Positions 44,454-53,302 of a stretch of 64,000 nucleotides of DNA are shown here, piece after piece. The translations under genes and the position numbers were made by a program. How positions within the stretch are numbered: the stretch's first letter is position 1; every line of letters starts with the position of its first letter. The notes below the pieces were generated by a model. It made no database searches. It saw only the letters and a program-made list of their open reading frames with translations, and was not told the DNA's origin. Source of the DNA: an uncultured Flavobacteriaceae bacterium (lineage in GTDB: Bacteria; Bacteroidota; Bacteroidia; Flavobacteriales; Flavobacteriaceae); assembly GCA_947494565.1 (NCBI GenBank), contig CANLVG010000015.1, positions 62,001-126,000 on the forward strand. Reading direction: 5' to 3'.

Positions 44454-45695
44454 ATGCCCTTTTTATCTAGTTTCAAAAGTACAGTTTTCATTTGGTTTTT
44501 GACGTTGACCTCTTGCGGAAGCGAGGCCAAAACGGAGAAGACCCAAGAAGTAAATGCCCAGGTTTCCGAAGAAACGTTTCAACCCAAGCCGGTTATTGTC
44601 TCAGCGAACCGAATGGAGCGTTACCTCCCTGAGTTGAAAAATAAACGGGTAGGGGTCGTCGCCAATCAAACCAGTGTTATTTTCAAAAAAGATGGATTCA
44701 CACATTTAGTGGATTCTCTCCTTTCACTGAACATTGACATCAAGAAGGTATTCGCTCCAGAACACGGTTTCAGGGGAAAGGCCGATGCCGGTGAAAAAGT
44801 GAAAGACGATGTGGATACCCGAACTGGCCTATCGCTGATTTCATTACACGGCAAAACCAGAAAACCCAGCGCGGAACAATTGCAAGATTTGGATATCCTT
44901 CTTTTCGATATACAAGATGTTGGCGTACGTTTTTACACCTATATCGCCACCCTTCAGCTAGTCATGGAAGCCTGTGCCGAAAATGATCTTCCGATTCTTG
45001 TTTTAGATCGCCCTAACCCTAACGCCCACTATGTCGACGGCCCTACGATGGAAGCGGCCCATACCGGATTTTTAGGAATGACCGAAATACCGTTGGTCTA
45101 CGGAATGACCATAGGGGAATATGCCACAATGATCAATGCGGAAGGGTGGCTTGAGGGAAGCAAAAAAGCCGCCTTAACGGTGATTAAGCTTAACAACTGG
45201 ACCCACCAAACGGAATATAGTCTACCCATACGACCGTCACCCAACCTGCCTTCCGACGTGGCGATACACCTTTATCCTAGTCTCGGTCTTTTCGAGGGTA
45301 CGAATATCAATGCCGGTCGGGGTACGGAATTTCAGTTTCAACGCTACGGCGCTTCTTTTTTAGATAGTACGCAATACAGTTTTAACTATACTCCTCAACC
45401 GAATTTCGGATCTAAAAACCCTAAGGAAAAAGGGTTGCGCTGTTATGGAAAGGATTTAACGGACATACCCCGCATGAAAGCGGTTTCATTACAATGGCTT
45501 CTCGACGCCTATCGCAATGCCACGGACAAGAGCAAGGTCTTCCTTACCAACGGATTTACGAAGCATGCCGGTACCGAAACACTACAGCAGCAAATCGAAT
45601 CGGGAATGACCGAAGAAGAAATCAAGGAAACGTGGCAAGAGGATTTGGAGAAATTCAAAAAAATCAGGACCAAATACCTGCTATATTCAGAATAG
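44454..45695 (+). CDS. namZ: Exo-beta-N-acetylmuramidase NamZ-like (DUF1343)
   Basis: 413 residues from ATG 44454. The frame is open 136 codons further upstream, but that part only mirrors the opposite-strand permease gene. The chosen start gives a lipoprotein signal (FIWFLTLTSC, Cys22). DUF1343/GH171 blocks: LKNKRVGVVANQTSV, VFAPEHGFRGKADAGE, LLFDIQDVGVRFYTYI, VLDRPNPN, PLVYGMTIGEYA, RPSPNLPS and EGTNINAGRGTEFQFQ. The family releases terminal MurNAc from peptidoglycan fragments for wall recycling. It converges on the sterol-desaturase-like gene with a 4 bp gap. Confidence 0.92.
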   Translation: MPFLSSFKSTVFIWFLTLTSCGSEAKTEKTQEVNAQVSEETFQPKPVIVSANRMERYLPELKNKRVGVVANQTSVIFKKDGFTHLVDSLLSLNIDIKKVFAPEHGFRGKADAGEKVKDDVDTRTGLSLISLHGKTRKPSAEQLQDLDILLFDIQDVGVRFYTYIATLQLVMEACAENDLPILVLDRPNPNAHYVDGPTMEAAHTGFLGMTEIPLVYGMTIGEYATMINAEGWLEGSKKAALTVIKLNNWTHQTEYSLPIRPSPNLPSDVAIHLYPSLGLFEGTNINAGRGTEFQFQRYGASFLDSTQYSFNYTPQPNFGSKNPKEKGLRCYGKDLTDIPRMKAVSLQWLLDAYRNATDKSKVFLTNGFTKHAGTETLQQQIESGMTEEEIKETWQEDLEKFKKIRTKYLLYSE

Positions 45696-45699
45696 TCAA

Positions 45700-46539
45700 T
45701 TACTTAGTATGGACAACGGTAGTTGGCTTTCTATACTTGTGGAATGGCTGCTTTAAAAGTCCTTTGATACTAGCATTTTCCACCTCATCTGGAAAAGTAT
45801 CCACCCCATATACGATCGATTCTCGATCGAACTTCATATAGGTGCCAAACAACCGATCCCAAATCGAAAAGATATTCCCGTAGTTACTATCAGTATAGGG
45901 TAGCATATAATGATGGTGTACTTTATGCATATCGGGGGATACCAATACATAGCTTATTGCTTCGTCAACCTTTTTGGGCAATTTGATATTGGCATGACTG
46001 AACTGTGTTGCTACTAGGGAGAGCGACTGATACAGCATTACGATTCCGATAGGCGTTCCTATCAATAACACCCCGAACAAGGTGAAGGAGAAACGAATGA
46101 CGCTTTCCAATGGATGATGTCTGTTGGCCGTTGTGGTATCTACATTGTGATCCGTATGATGCACAAGATGAATCATCCATAGCGGTTTGACCTTGTGCTC
46201 CACATAGTGTGCCAAATAGGCACCTACGAAATCCATGAGCAGTACCCCTAAGATGACATAGGCCCAAAGTGGCATGGTTGGCAACCAATTAATGATTCCA
46301 AAATCATTGGCCGCGGTCCAGTCCGCAGTTTTAAGCAATAAAAAGGCCAAGGCAAAGTTGACGATAATCGTCGTTAGGGTAAAAAAGAAATTGGGTAAAG
46401 CATGCTTCCATTTTCGATAGTTGAACCTAAAAAGGGGCACGGCACCTTCAAGCAACCAGAAAAAAGTAATACCACCCACTAAAATCAGGGAACGATGGAG
46501 CGAGGGTATGGTCTCAAAATAAGTGATAATGGTTTCCAT
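45700..46539 (-). CDS. Sterol desaturase/fatty acid hydroxylase family protein
   Basis: A 279-residue membrane protein with four to five spans. The three histidine boxes of the di-iron hydroxylase superfamily are visible: HYVEHK, HLVHHTDHN and HKVHHHY, with NRHHPLE between the second and third. Members hydroxylate sterols, hopanoids, carotenoids or fatty acyl chains; the substrate here is unknown. It lies tail to tail with the NamZ-like gene. Confidence 0.9.
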   Translation of the reverse strand: METIITYFETIPSLHRSLILVGGITFFWLLEGAVPLFRFNYRKWKHALPNFFFTLTTIIVNFALAFLLLKTADWTAANDFGIINWLPTMPLWAYVILGVLLMDFVGAYLAHYVEHKVKPLWMIHLVHHTDHNVDTTTANRHHPLESVIRFSFTLFGVLLIGTPIGIVMLYQSLSLVATQFSHANIKLPKKVDEAISYVLVSPDMHKVHHHYMLPYTDSNYGNIFSIWDRLFGTYMKFDRESIVYGVDTFPDEVENASIKGLLKQPFHKYRKPTTVVHTK

Positions 46540-46686
46540 GACTTAAAGATAATGAATTCGGAAAAATAGGGGGTTCGGGTTTTTGTTTCAGGCTTCACGT
46601 TTATGGCTTCTGGTCCAACCTACACCATCGCCCCCTGTTATTCATTGTAAATTGATAACAGCTTATGGTTCATTGCCAACTGCTAA

Positions 46687-47193
46687 TTAAAAATTAAACT
46701 CCTTCTTCAGTCTTTTCTTCATTTCTTCAACGATGGAAAAGGCAGCCGGGCAAATAGCCACATTTTTTAAAGTTAATGCGGAAATCTGATGAAACTTTTT
46801 TCGGTCAGTATGTGGAAACGCTCTACATGCTTTTGGTCGCACCTCATAAATACTACAGTAATTATCGGCTCCCAGAAAGGCACAGGGTACTTTTTGAAGC
46901 ACATAATCATGGTCTTCATCGAGACGTAAGTATTGATTGATGAATTGTTGTGGTTTCAACCGAAAGTGTTTTGCAATGCGTTCGATATCAGCGCTGGTGA
47001 ATAAGGGTCCCGTAGTCTTACAACAATTGGCACATTGTAGGCAGTCGGTATTTTCAAACTCGGCTTCATGTAATTCTTGCATGATATAGTCCAAGTTTTT
47101 CGGAGGCCGTTTTTTCAGCTTGACAAAAAACTTCTTGTTGGTCTGATGTTGTTCCTGGGCCTTTTTGGGCAGATTTTTAAGGATTTCTTCCAT
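46687..47193 (-). CDS. YkgJ-family Cys-cluster (zinc/iron-chelating) protein
   Basis: The protein has 168 residues. The family Cys pattern is clear: CLQCANCCKTTGPLFT, then CAFLGADNYCSIYEVRPKACRAFP, and a late Cys in NVAICPAAFSIVEEMKK. These cysteines are predicted to bind a metal or Fe-S cluster. The N-terminal 35 residues are basic. No substrate is known. It diverges from the methyltransferase gene, with 88 bp between starts. Confidence 0.9.
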   Translation of the reverse strand: MEEILKNLPKKAQEQHQTNKKFFVKLKKRPPKNLDYIMQELHEAEFENTDCLQCANCCKTTGPLFTSADIERIAKHFRLKPQQFINQYLRLDEDHDYVLQKVPCAFLGADNYCSIYEVRPKACRAFPHTDRKKFHQISALTLKNVAICPAAFSIVEEMKKRLKKEFNF

Positions 47194-47281
47194 GATGTGC
47201 CTTCTTCAACTTTTGTACATGTCATTTCTTTGATACGCCCAAAAATGCCACTTTTGCATCCAACGAACAAATGAAAAGGCA

Positions 47282-48001
47282 ATGGATATCTTAGGGGAAG
47301 CAATGATCGATTATCAAACTGGCCATTATACAGAGGATATTATGACCTACCTCAGTATACATCCGCAATTGGAAGTAGTGCAAGATGACTTACCACTACC
47401 TTACTTATTCCGCCCGTTCAACGAGATGCCAAAACTCGAAAAGAAAGCCTTGAAACTATGCCATGGAACTGTTCTTGATATCGGATGTGGGGCGGGCAGT
47501 CACAGCCTATACCTTCAAAAGAAAGGGGTATCCGTCACCGCTTTAGATTACTCCAAAGGGGCTATCGAGACTTGCAAAACACGCGGAATCGTAAACTGTG
47601 TGCAATCGGACATCATGAATTTTACTGGTCACCGTTTTGATACCCTATTGCTGCTAATGAACGGATTGGGTATTGCCGGAACCATCGAAAAACTGGAGTT
47701 GTTATTGCACCATCTTAGCAGTTTGCTGCAGCCCAATGCACAAATTCTTGTAGATTCCTCGGATATCATATACCTATTCCATTCAGATGAAGATGGCGGG
47801 CACTGGATTCCCGCCCAAGAAGCATATTACGGCGAAGTGCAGTTTCAAATGGAGTATAAAGGAAAACAGAGCACCCCCTTTGAGTGGCTTTATCTTGATT
47901 TCAATACCCTACAGACGGTCGCCAATGCCAATAACTTTAGCTGTGAGCTTGTAAGTGAAGGGGATCATTACGACTATTTAGCAAGAATTACATTAAAATA
48001 A
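47282..48001 (+). CDS. Class I SAM-dependent methyltransferase
   Basis: The protein has 239 residues. Motif I GTVLDIGCGAGSHSLYLQ (about 64-81) and the following acidic strand end (VTALDYSKGAIETCKTRG) give the SAM pocket; DTLLLLMNGLGIAGTIEKLELLL is motif IV-like. No SET or DNA-methylase features. The substrate cannot be identified. Either ATG 47282 or the later ATG 47303 could initiate; both keep the full domain. Confidence 0.88.
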   Translation: MDILGEAMIDYQTGHYTEDIMTYLSIHPQLEVVQDDLPLPYLFRPFNEMPKLEKKALKLCHGTVLDIGCGAGSHSLYLQKKGVSVTALDYSKGAIETCKTRGIVNCVQSDIMNFTGHRFDTLLLLMNGLGIAGTIEKLELLLHHLSSLLQPNAQILVDSSDIIYLFHSDEDGGHWIPAQEAYYGEVQFQMEYKGKQSTPFEWLYLDFNTLQTVANANNFSCELVSEGDHYDYLARITLK

Positions 48002-48054
48002 CACGAGTTGGCCTGTTTTTTGCGTTATCTTGATAAGCCCTTTATGTATTCCCT

Positions 48055-48930
48055 ATGATAAAGACAAGTATACTTTTCGGATTGAGCTGTTTTTTTTTGA
48101 TCCTCTCATGTTCAAAGAATTCATCGACCACGCCCGAACCAGAACCCACCCCAATAGATAAAACCGCTAATTTACAGGGTACTGGCGATTCCGCGAATGA
48201 CCTATTGTCAAACGACAAGTTCACCAAACTCAAAATCGAAATCGCCTATGTGACCGGTTTTCGACCTACTGTAGCCGCGATGAACGATTTTGTTGATTTT
48301 ATTCGGCAGCACACTTTTAAGCAAGATATCGAACTCATCTATACCGAACTTGAATCACCCGATAAGGAGGTGCTATCGCTTCAGGAAATCGCAAAACTTG
48401 AATCCGATAATCGAACTGTGTATAACGAAGGTGAAACCCTAGGTATTTATATATATTTCGCAGACGCACCTGATGACAACGACGATGAAGAGGAAGGACT
48501 AGTGACCTTGGGAGCCGTCTATCGCAACACCTCAATGGTCATTCATGAGGTAACTGTGCGTCGATTGGCGGGTTTGAGTCCATTAATCACCAATTCGGAT
48601 GTGGAAGGGGCTACCGTAAATCATGAATTCGGTCACCTCTTCGGATTGGTCAATATAGGTTCACCATCTGTTAATGACCACGAGGATACCGAAGCGGTCA
48701 ATCACTGTAATGTTAACGGTTGTCTCATGAGAGCCGAACTTCAATTCGGAAGCTCAAGCAAGTCTCCCGTTCTGGCCGCAACAGATGGCACAGGTCTAAA
48801 ATCGGCCTGTGACCTTAGCGGCTTTAGTGTACTACATCTATTGGAATCAAGAGCTTCAAAGGGATTAGCAGCAGCTCCTAATTTGGATCCAGAATGTATT
48901 CTAGACCTTCAAGCTAATGGAGGGCGCTAA
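48055..48930 (+). CDS. Exported metalloprotease-like lipoprotein
   Basis: A 291-residue lipoprotein (signal CFFLILSCSKN). The zinc signature VNHEFGHLFGLVN (about 184-196) fits HExxHxxGxx; the last position is Asn instead of the His or Asp of classical metzincins, while further His and Cys residues follow (NDHEDTEAVNHCNVNGCLM, with a Met as in a Met-turn). It is probably a surface-anchored protease of a Bacteroidota-specific group. It converges on queE with a 1 bp gap. Confidence 0.8.
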   Translation: MIKTSILFGLSCFFLILSCSKNSSTTPEPEPTPIDKTANLQGTGDSANDLLSNDKFTKLKIEIAYVTGFRPTVAAMNDFVDFIRQHTFKQDIELIYTELESPDKEVLSLQEIAKLESDNRTVYNEGETLGIYIYFADAPDDNDDEEEGLVTLGAVYRNTSMVIHEVTVRRLAGLSPLITNSDVEGATVNHEFGHLFGLVNIGSPSVNDHEDTEAVNHCNVNGCLMRAELQFGSSSKSPVLAATDGTGLKSACDLSGFSVLHLLESRASKGLAAAPNLDPECILDLQANGGR

Positions 48931-48931
48931 A

Positions 48932-49564
48932 TCAAGGAATATTCAAATACTTATGTGTCTGTAAAGAAACCTTCCACTTGGGGTTTTGCATGACATAATC
49001 CACAATTAAAGGGGTTACTTTTTCACGAACGCTCCATTCAGGCTGTAGATACAATATACAATTCGAATTGATCTTTGCGGCCTGCTCTTCGGCAAAAACA
49101 ATATCGTGCTTATTATAGACAATAACCTTAAGTTCATGGGCCTCCTCGTATATCTTACCAAAAGGAAGTTTATTCTTTTTCGGGGAAAGGCAGATCCAGT
49201 CCCAATCTCCGGTCAATTCATAAGCTCCCGAAGTCTCGATATGGGTTTGTAAATTTTTGGATTTCAATGCGCGGGTCAAGGGATACATATTCCATGTTAA
49301 AGGCTCCCCTCCTGTGACCACAATCGTATCAGAATACTTTGAGGCGTTTTCAACAATATGCGTTATACTGGTCGGGGGATGTATCTCGGCATTCCAACTT
49401 TCTTTGACATCACACCAATGGCAACCTACATCGCAACCCCCAACACGAATGAAATAGGCAGCTGTACCCTTATGAAAACCTTCGCCCTGAATGGTATAAA
49501 ACTCTTCCATTAGGGGAAGCATTTCCCCTTTATCAACCAATGACATCACCTCCTCTTTGACCAT
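48932..49564 (-). CDS. queE: 7-carboxy-7-deazaguanine synthase QueE
   Basis: Radical SAM enzyme of queuosine/7-deazaguanine biosynthesis converting 6-carboxytetrahydropterin to CDG. Start chosen at the Met at 49564 (MVKEEVMSLVDKGE), giving 210 residues; the frame is open a further 28 codons upstream, which would run into the dehydrogenase gene. The N-terminal block MEEFYTIQGEGFHKG and the cluster motif CDVGCHWCDVKESWN (Cx3Cx2C) are diagnostic, with VTGGEPL and the ETSGA motif following. The C-terminus SLQTHKYLNIP is standard for QueE. Confidence 0.95.
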   Translation of the reverse strand: MVKEEVMSLVDKGEMLPLMEEFYTIQGEGFHKGTAAYFIRVGGCDVGCHWCDVKESWNAEIHPPTSITHIVENASKYSDTIVVTGGEPLTWNMYPLTRALKSKNLQTHIETSGAYELTGDWDWICLSPKKNKLPFGKIYEEAHELKVIVYNKHDIVFAEEQAAKINSNCILYLQPEWSVREKVTPLIVDYVMQNPKWKVSLQTHKYLNIP

Positions 49565-49620
49565 CTGGCAAAGATAGAAAAACGCTACGGTTCGATCTAT
49601 ACCATCAGCGTTGATAATTC

Positions 49621-51420
49621 TTAAAGCGCGGAACCCACAGGTTTGCAACCCACCACTTTGTAAACAGCGCCGTTGCTTTTGGTAAACAAGAACAGTTCAC
49701 CCGAAGTATCTATACCCAACCTTAAATCCACCCGTTGGCCTGATGAAAGCGCATTCAGACTTGTCGATTTTCCATCGAGTTCGAGGCCCAGTTTATATAT
49801 GCGAGCCTGCGCGCCTTCCACAACTTCCGAAACGTCCGCATAAAACAAGGTCCCTCCCGGAATATCCCCAAAAACATACTTATTCTTAAGCATTGTCAGG
49901 TTGCCGGCATAGACGAATCCGCCGGACACCGCATTGCCCTCATCATGATCAAACTGAATAACAGGATACTCAAAATCGTCCTCTTCTTCCGGTAATGGAT
50001 AAACGATTTCCGTGTTTGCCTCGGTATCGAACAAAAAGGTGCCTTCTCGAAAGGGCCACCCGTAGTTCGCTCCCTTTTTTAAAAGATTGACCTCTTCCAC
50101 ACTGTGTTGCCCTATATTCGTGACAAATACCTTATTAGAGCCGTTTGTATCCCAAGAAATACGGTGGGGATTTCGAAATCCATAGCTCCAAATTTCATCT
50201 AGCTTATCCGGATCATCAACAAAGGGGTTATCTTTCGGAATGCCGTATTTTCCATTTGCGCTGTTACGGCCTAAAGGATCTATTCTGACGACACTTCCCC
50301 AAATAACCCCTGCGTTATCGCAGAGAAATGGATATCCGGCCAGAGCAGCTGCTCCATCACCAACACCGAGATACAGTAGCCCATAATCAGCATCTCCTTT
50401 TTGGGCCAAAGGATTAAATGTGAGCTCTTGAAAACCATGGGCTCCACTCACCATATCGGCTCGCAGCACTTCCCTTTTTTCACCCGTGAATGTAGACGTG
50501 ACGGGGTTCTTCATCTCCCATTCCGTCAAGACCCATTGGAGTTTCGTGGGAATGCTATCAGGAATCGGGAAGTCCGCAATGACCGTTCGTGAAGATTCGG
50601 TATGGGTCGTATAAAACAGTCCATTTTTTTCAAATTCGGGATGAAAATCAAAACTCCCCAATCCGGTACCCCATCCCGGATGGTTGATAAAATCGGCAAG
50701 GGCTTTATCGATATCAAAAAACACCGTCGCCTGCTCATTAACAAGTTCATATAAGGTACCTCGCAAATCGGCAATAAAAAGACGTTCGCCCTGCTGCCCT
50801 GCAAGCGCGACAAGTTTATTGATTCGCGCCTTAGGCGTCGTATCGGAACTCGGGGGAACCGTGCAAAACTCTTCAATGACCAAGGCCAAATCGGGCTCAG
50901 GTATCTTCTCCGGAATCGGATCGATGATTCCACCCAGCCTTTTTTTCCTACTTTTCCGCTCTGCCTCCGAAAACTTGTGAACAAAACCCAATATATCTTC
51001 CAATTCATTGTTTTTGAGCACCTCAAAAGAAGGCATATAGGTCTTGTATTTGGCATACAGTTCATTGGCTCTCTCATCCCCACTTTCGATACGTTCCTGA
51101 GGATTCCGTATAAACTGAATCAACCAATCTTTGGAAACATTCGTCGTGACACCGGCCAAATTTGGGCCGATGGCGGCTTCATTGAAGTTATGACAACTGG
51201 CACAATGCTGATTAAAAAGTGCCATGCCGCGTTGAATAGTAAGCTCGGCAGTATCATAATCGTCCGGTACAACAACCTCTCCTTCCTTATCGTTCTTTTT
51301 CGATTGATTGCAATTGGAAAGTGACAAGATGAGAAGGGCATACATTAAAAGAATTCTGACCTGTTGTAGTATCGATGATGGCAAACAAGTCGAAAAAGGG
51401 CGAAAAGCCGAATTGTTCAT
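49621..51420 (-). CDS. Cytochrome c domain fused to PQQ-type sugar dehydrogenase
   Basis: A 599-residue lipoprotein-type protein; the hydrophobic stretch ILLMYALLILSLSNC follows a 25-residue N-terminal segment, so the true start may be slightly later than ATG 51420. Residues about 60-145 form a class I cytochrome c with CASCHNFNEAAIGPNL. Residues about 190-590 are a soluble glucose/sorbosone dehydrogenase propeller (LGSFDFHPEFEKNGLFYTTH, LLYLGVGDGA, DEIWSYGFRNPHRISWD, NYGWPFREG, SGGFVYAG). It oxidises a sugar or alcohol in the periplasm using PQQ and passes electrons to its own heme. Confidence 0.9.
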   Translation of the reverse strand: MNNSAFRPFSTCLPSSILQQVRILLMYALLILSLSNCNQSKKNDKEGEVVVPDDYDTAELTIQRGMALFNQHCASCHNFNEAAIGPNLAGVTTNVSKDWLIQFIRNPQERIESGDERANELYAKYKTYMPSFEVLKNNELEDILGFVHKFSEAERKSRKKRLGGIIDPIPEKIPEPDLALVIEEFCTVPPSSDTTPKARINKLVALAGQQGERLFIADLRGTLYELVNEQATVFFDIDKALADFINHPGWGTGLGSFDFHPEFEKNGLFYTTHTESSRTVIADFPIPDSIPTKLQWVLTEWEMKNPVTSTFTGEKREVLRADMVSGAHGFQELTFNPLAQKGDADYGLLYLGVGDGAAALAGYPFLCDNAGVIWGSVVRIDPLGRNSANGKYGIPKDNPFVDDPDKLDEIWSYGFRNPHRISWDTNGSNKVFVTNIGQHSVEEVNLLKKGANYGWPFREGTFLFDTEANTEIVYPLPEEEDDFEYPVIQFDHDEGNAVSGGFVYAGNLTMLKNKYVFGDIPGGTLFYADVSEVVEGAQARIYKLGLELDGKSTSLNALSSGQRVDLRLGIDTSGELFLFTKSNGAVYKVVGCKPVGSAL

Positions 51421-51480
51421 AGCGTAGTATATTGCTTTAAACGCTACAAATTAGTCCTTTTCTGGATACTTATAAAGGTT

Positions 51481-52197
51481 CTAGGTCTTTAAGTTAGCTC
51501 GCCAAGATTCGAATTCGGCCTTTACTTTTGAATCTGTAAGTGGGTATAGCCCGATTATACCTTTTCCTTGTTGAACATTTTCCGTAACGAACGCTTCATA
51601 TAAGGTCATTTGTATACATTCATTGGCGATGGCATCGACAATATCGCTTGGAATGACGATAACTCCGTCGTCATCACCGACCAGCATATCTCCAGGAAAC
51701 ACAGCGACATCACCGCAACCTATGGGCTCATTGATGGCAATGGCCTGATGCAAGGTCAAATTGGTCGGAGCCGAAGGTCTATGATGATAAGCAGGCAATT
51801 CCAATTCGGCTATCTCGGCCGAATCACGAAAACCTCCATCGGTCACCATACCAGCGACTCCCCGTACCATAAGTCTTGTAGCTAATATCGAGCCCGCTGA
51901 AGCGGCTCGCGCATCTTTTCTACTATCGATAACCAAGACTGCGCCCTTAGGGCATTCTTCTACAGCGACCCGTTGCAAGTGCTTAGGGTCTTTGAACACC
52001 TCGATTGAATTCAAATCTTCTCGAGCCGGTATATAGCGCAGTGTATAGGCCTCACCTACCATGGTCGGTTTTTCTTTTTTCAGCGGACTTACCCCTTGAA
52101 GGAACTGATTTTTAAAGCCTCTTTTGAACAGGGCCGTGGCAATGGTCGCAGTGCTTACCGTTCTAAGCTTTTCTTTTGTAGTATGTGTTTCGCTCAT
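51481..52197 (-). CDS. RraA-like/HMG-CHA aldolase family protein
   Basis: A 238-residue protein of the RraA fold. The signature GGFRDSAEIAELELPAYHH and GCGDVAVFPGDMLVGDDDGVIVIP contains the substrate and Mg-binding residues (Arg and Asp in GGFRDS, then the GDDDGV loop). Members range from RNase E regulators to 4-hydroxy-4-methyl-2-oxoglutarate aldolases; the presence of the metal-site residues favours an aldolase/decarboxylase role. It follows the sugar-isomerase-like gene by 27 bp on the same strand. Confidence 0.85.
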   Translation of the reverse strand: MSETHTTKEKLRTVSTATIATALFKRGFKNQFLQGVSPLKKEKPTMVGEAYTLRYIPAREDLNSIEVFKDPKHLQRVAVEECPKGAVLVIDSRKDARAASAGSILATRLMVRGVAGMVTDGGFRDSAEIAELELPAYHHRPSAPTNLTLHQAIAINEPIGCGDVAVFPGDMLVGDDDGVIVIPSDIVDAIANECIQMTLYEAFVTENVQQGKGIIGLYPLTDSKVKAEFESWRANLKT

Positions 52198-52224
52198 TGT
52201 ATTGAAAGTGGACTTATTTATTTT

Positions 52225-53193
52225 TTACCCGACTTCTTGCCAAGTAGTTTTTAGGAACACGAGGTCTTTTTTCATCTGTTTGAAAACTTCCTTTTTATCG
52301 ATGGCGATTTTTGTTGCCCCATGCTCCGCCCCACCCAAATCATATTCCAAGTGCAAGGAGATGGGTACGTTGATCTTGTATTTCTTAAGCAAAACAAAGT
52401 AGCGCTTAAAATCGACCATTCCCTCTCCCAAGGGGGTATTTATGGGTTTCCATTTTCCATTGACTTTTCCCCATTTAAAGTCCTTAATGACTATTGATTT
52501 GATAAAAGGCCGTATTTGCCTCAGACCTAACTCCCAGCTATTACCTCCTTCTACCACGGCATGCCTGATATCATATTGACAACCCATGTACTCGTTTTCG
52601 GTGGCGGATAGTATGGGAGGTAAATCCCAAATAGGCGCACCGACATGGTTACCGGCATGGTTCTGATAGCAACCTATCAATCCTAGATCTTTATTGAGCA
52701 CTTCCAATTCTAGAGCCTGTTGTCCGAAAATAGCCTGACTTTTGGTTATCGTTCTATCTTCAGGGTAGGTAAGCCATCCCGTTCTGTAATGAGTAAAACC
52801 TAAACCACCAGCAGTTTCCAAAACCTTTTTCTGTTCAGGGTTGCTCACATCCCACACATTGGTGGTCATCATTCCGGCATTCAATCCGTACTTCTTCATT
52901 GCGGCAACCGCCCTCGGTAAATCATCAGCTACTCTTTCCGGTAAAACATGTCCTTTGGGTCTGACCGTCAAATCCAATCCGTCGAACCCTATTTCCGCAG
53001 CTGCGGCCGCCATTTCGTTATAATCAAGAAATTGCAAGTGTTTCGAAAACAAACTGATGCTAAGGCTATCTTTTGGTTTTGTAAGCTCATTGAAAAGAGA
53101 GCTACTAAATCCCATCAATGGCATACTTCCGATAGCTGCAGCCGATATTTTGGTAAAGCTTCTCCTTGTAATCACTTTTTTAGGTTCTTTCAT
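52225..53193 (-). CDS. Tat-exported sugar phosphate isomerase/epimerase-like protein
   Basis: The protein has 322 residues. The N-terminus ITRRSFTKISAAAIGSMPLMG is a twin-arginine signal (RRSFTK; shown only as a short motif). The rest is a xylose-isomerase-like TIM barrel: EIGFDGLDLTVRPKGHV, GCYQNHAGNHVG, MGCQYDIRHAVVEGG, IKDFKWGKV and SLHLEYDLGG, with metal-binding Glu/Asp/His. Export to the periplasm in a folded, metal-loaded form is implied. It lies back to back with the alginate locus: its start is 110 bp from the kinase-like gene. Confidence 0.88.
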   Translation of the reverse strand: MKEPKKVITRRSFTKISAAAIGSMPLMGFSSSLFNELTKPKDSLSISLFSKHLQFLDYNEMAAAAAEIGFDGLDLTVRPKGHVLPERVADDLPRAVAAMKKYGLNAGMMTTNVWDVSNPEQKKVLETAGGLGFTHYRTGWLTYPEDRTITKSQAIFGQQALELEVLNKDLGLIGCYQNHAGNHVGAPIWDLPPILSATENEYMGCQYDIRHAVVEGGNSWELGLRQIRPFIKSIVIKDFKWGKVNGKWKPINTPLGEGMVDFKRYFVLLKKYKINVPISLHLEYDLGGAEHGATKIAIDKKEVFKQMKKDLVFLKTTWQEVG

Positions 53194-53240
53194 AGTCAGA
53201 TAGAGATTTGTGGTTCAATTGCCGAAATACTGTTAAAAAG

Positions 53241-53292
53241 TTGTGGGTTTCACAAATATATGTATTTTTGGTAAACCAAACTGGTAAACCAA
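53241..53292 (+). promoter_or_regulatory. Promoter plus tandem operator of alginate unit 1
   Basis: A -33 TTG at 53241-53243 is followed after exactly 19 bp by the -7 box TATTTTTG at 53263-53270, the Bacteroidetes consensus. The last three bases of the -7 box start operator copy 1, TTGGTAAACCAA (53268-53279). Copy 2, CTGGTAAACCAA, follows at 53281-53292, 13 bp later. The kinase-like ATG is 11 bp further on, so the transcript leader is very short and a bound protein would block initiation. Half-sites TTGGT/ACCAA match FadR-subfamily GntR operators (for example UxuR/ExuR), an inference from known motifs. Confidence 0.8.
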
Positions 53293-53302
53293 TTTAAAAA
53301 AT

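Noticed and set aside
46560-46690. Possible degenerate intergenic repeat (AT-rich text such as CATTGCCAACTGCTAATT)
   Set aside because: No second copy in the window, so a repeat family cannot be supported.
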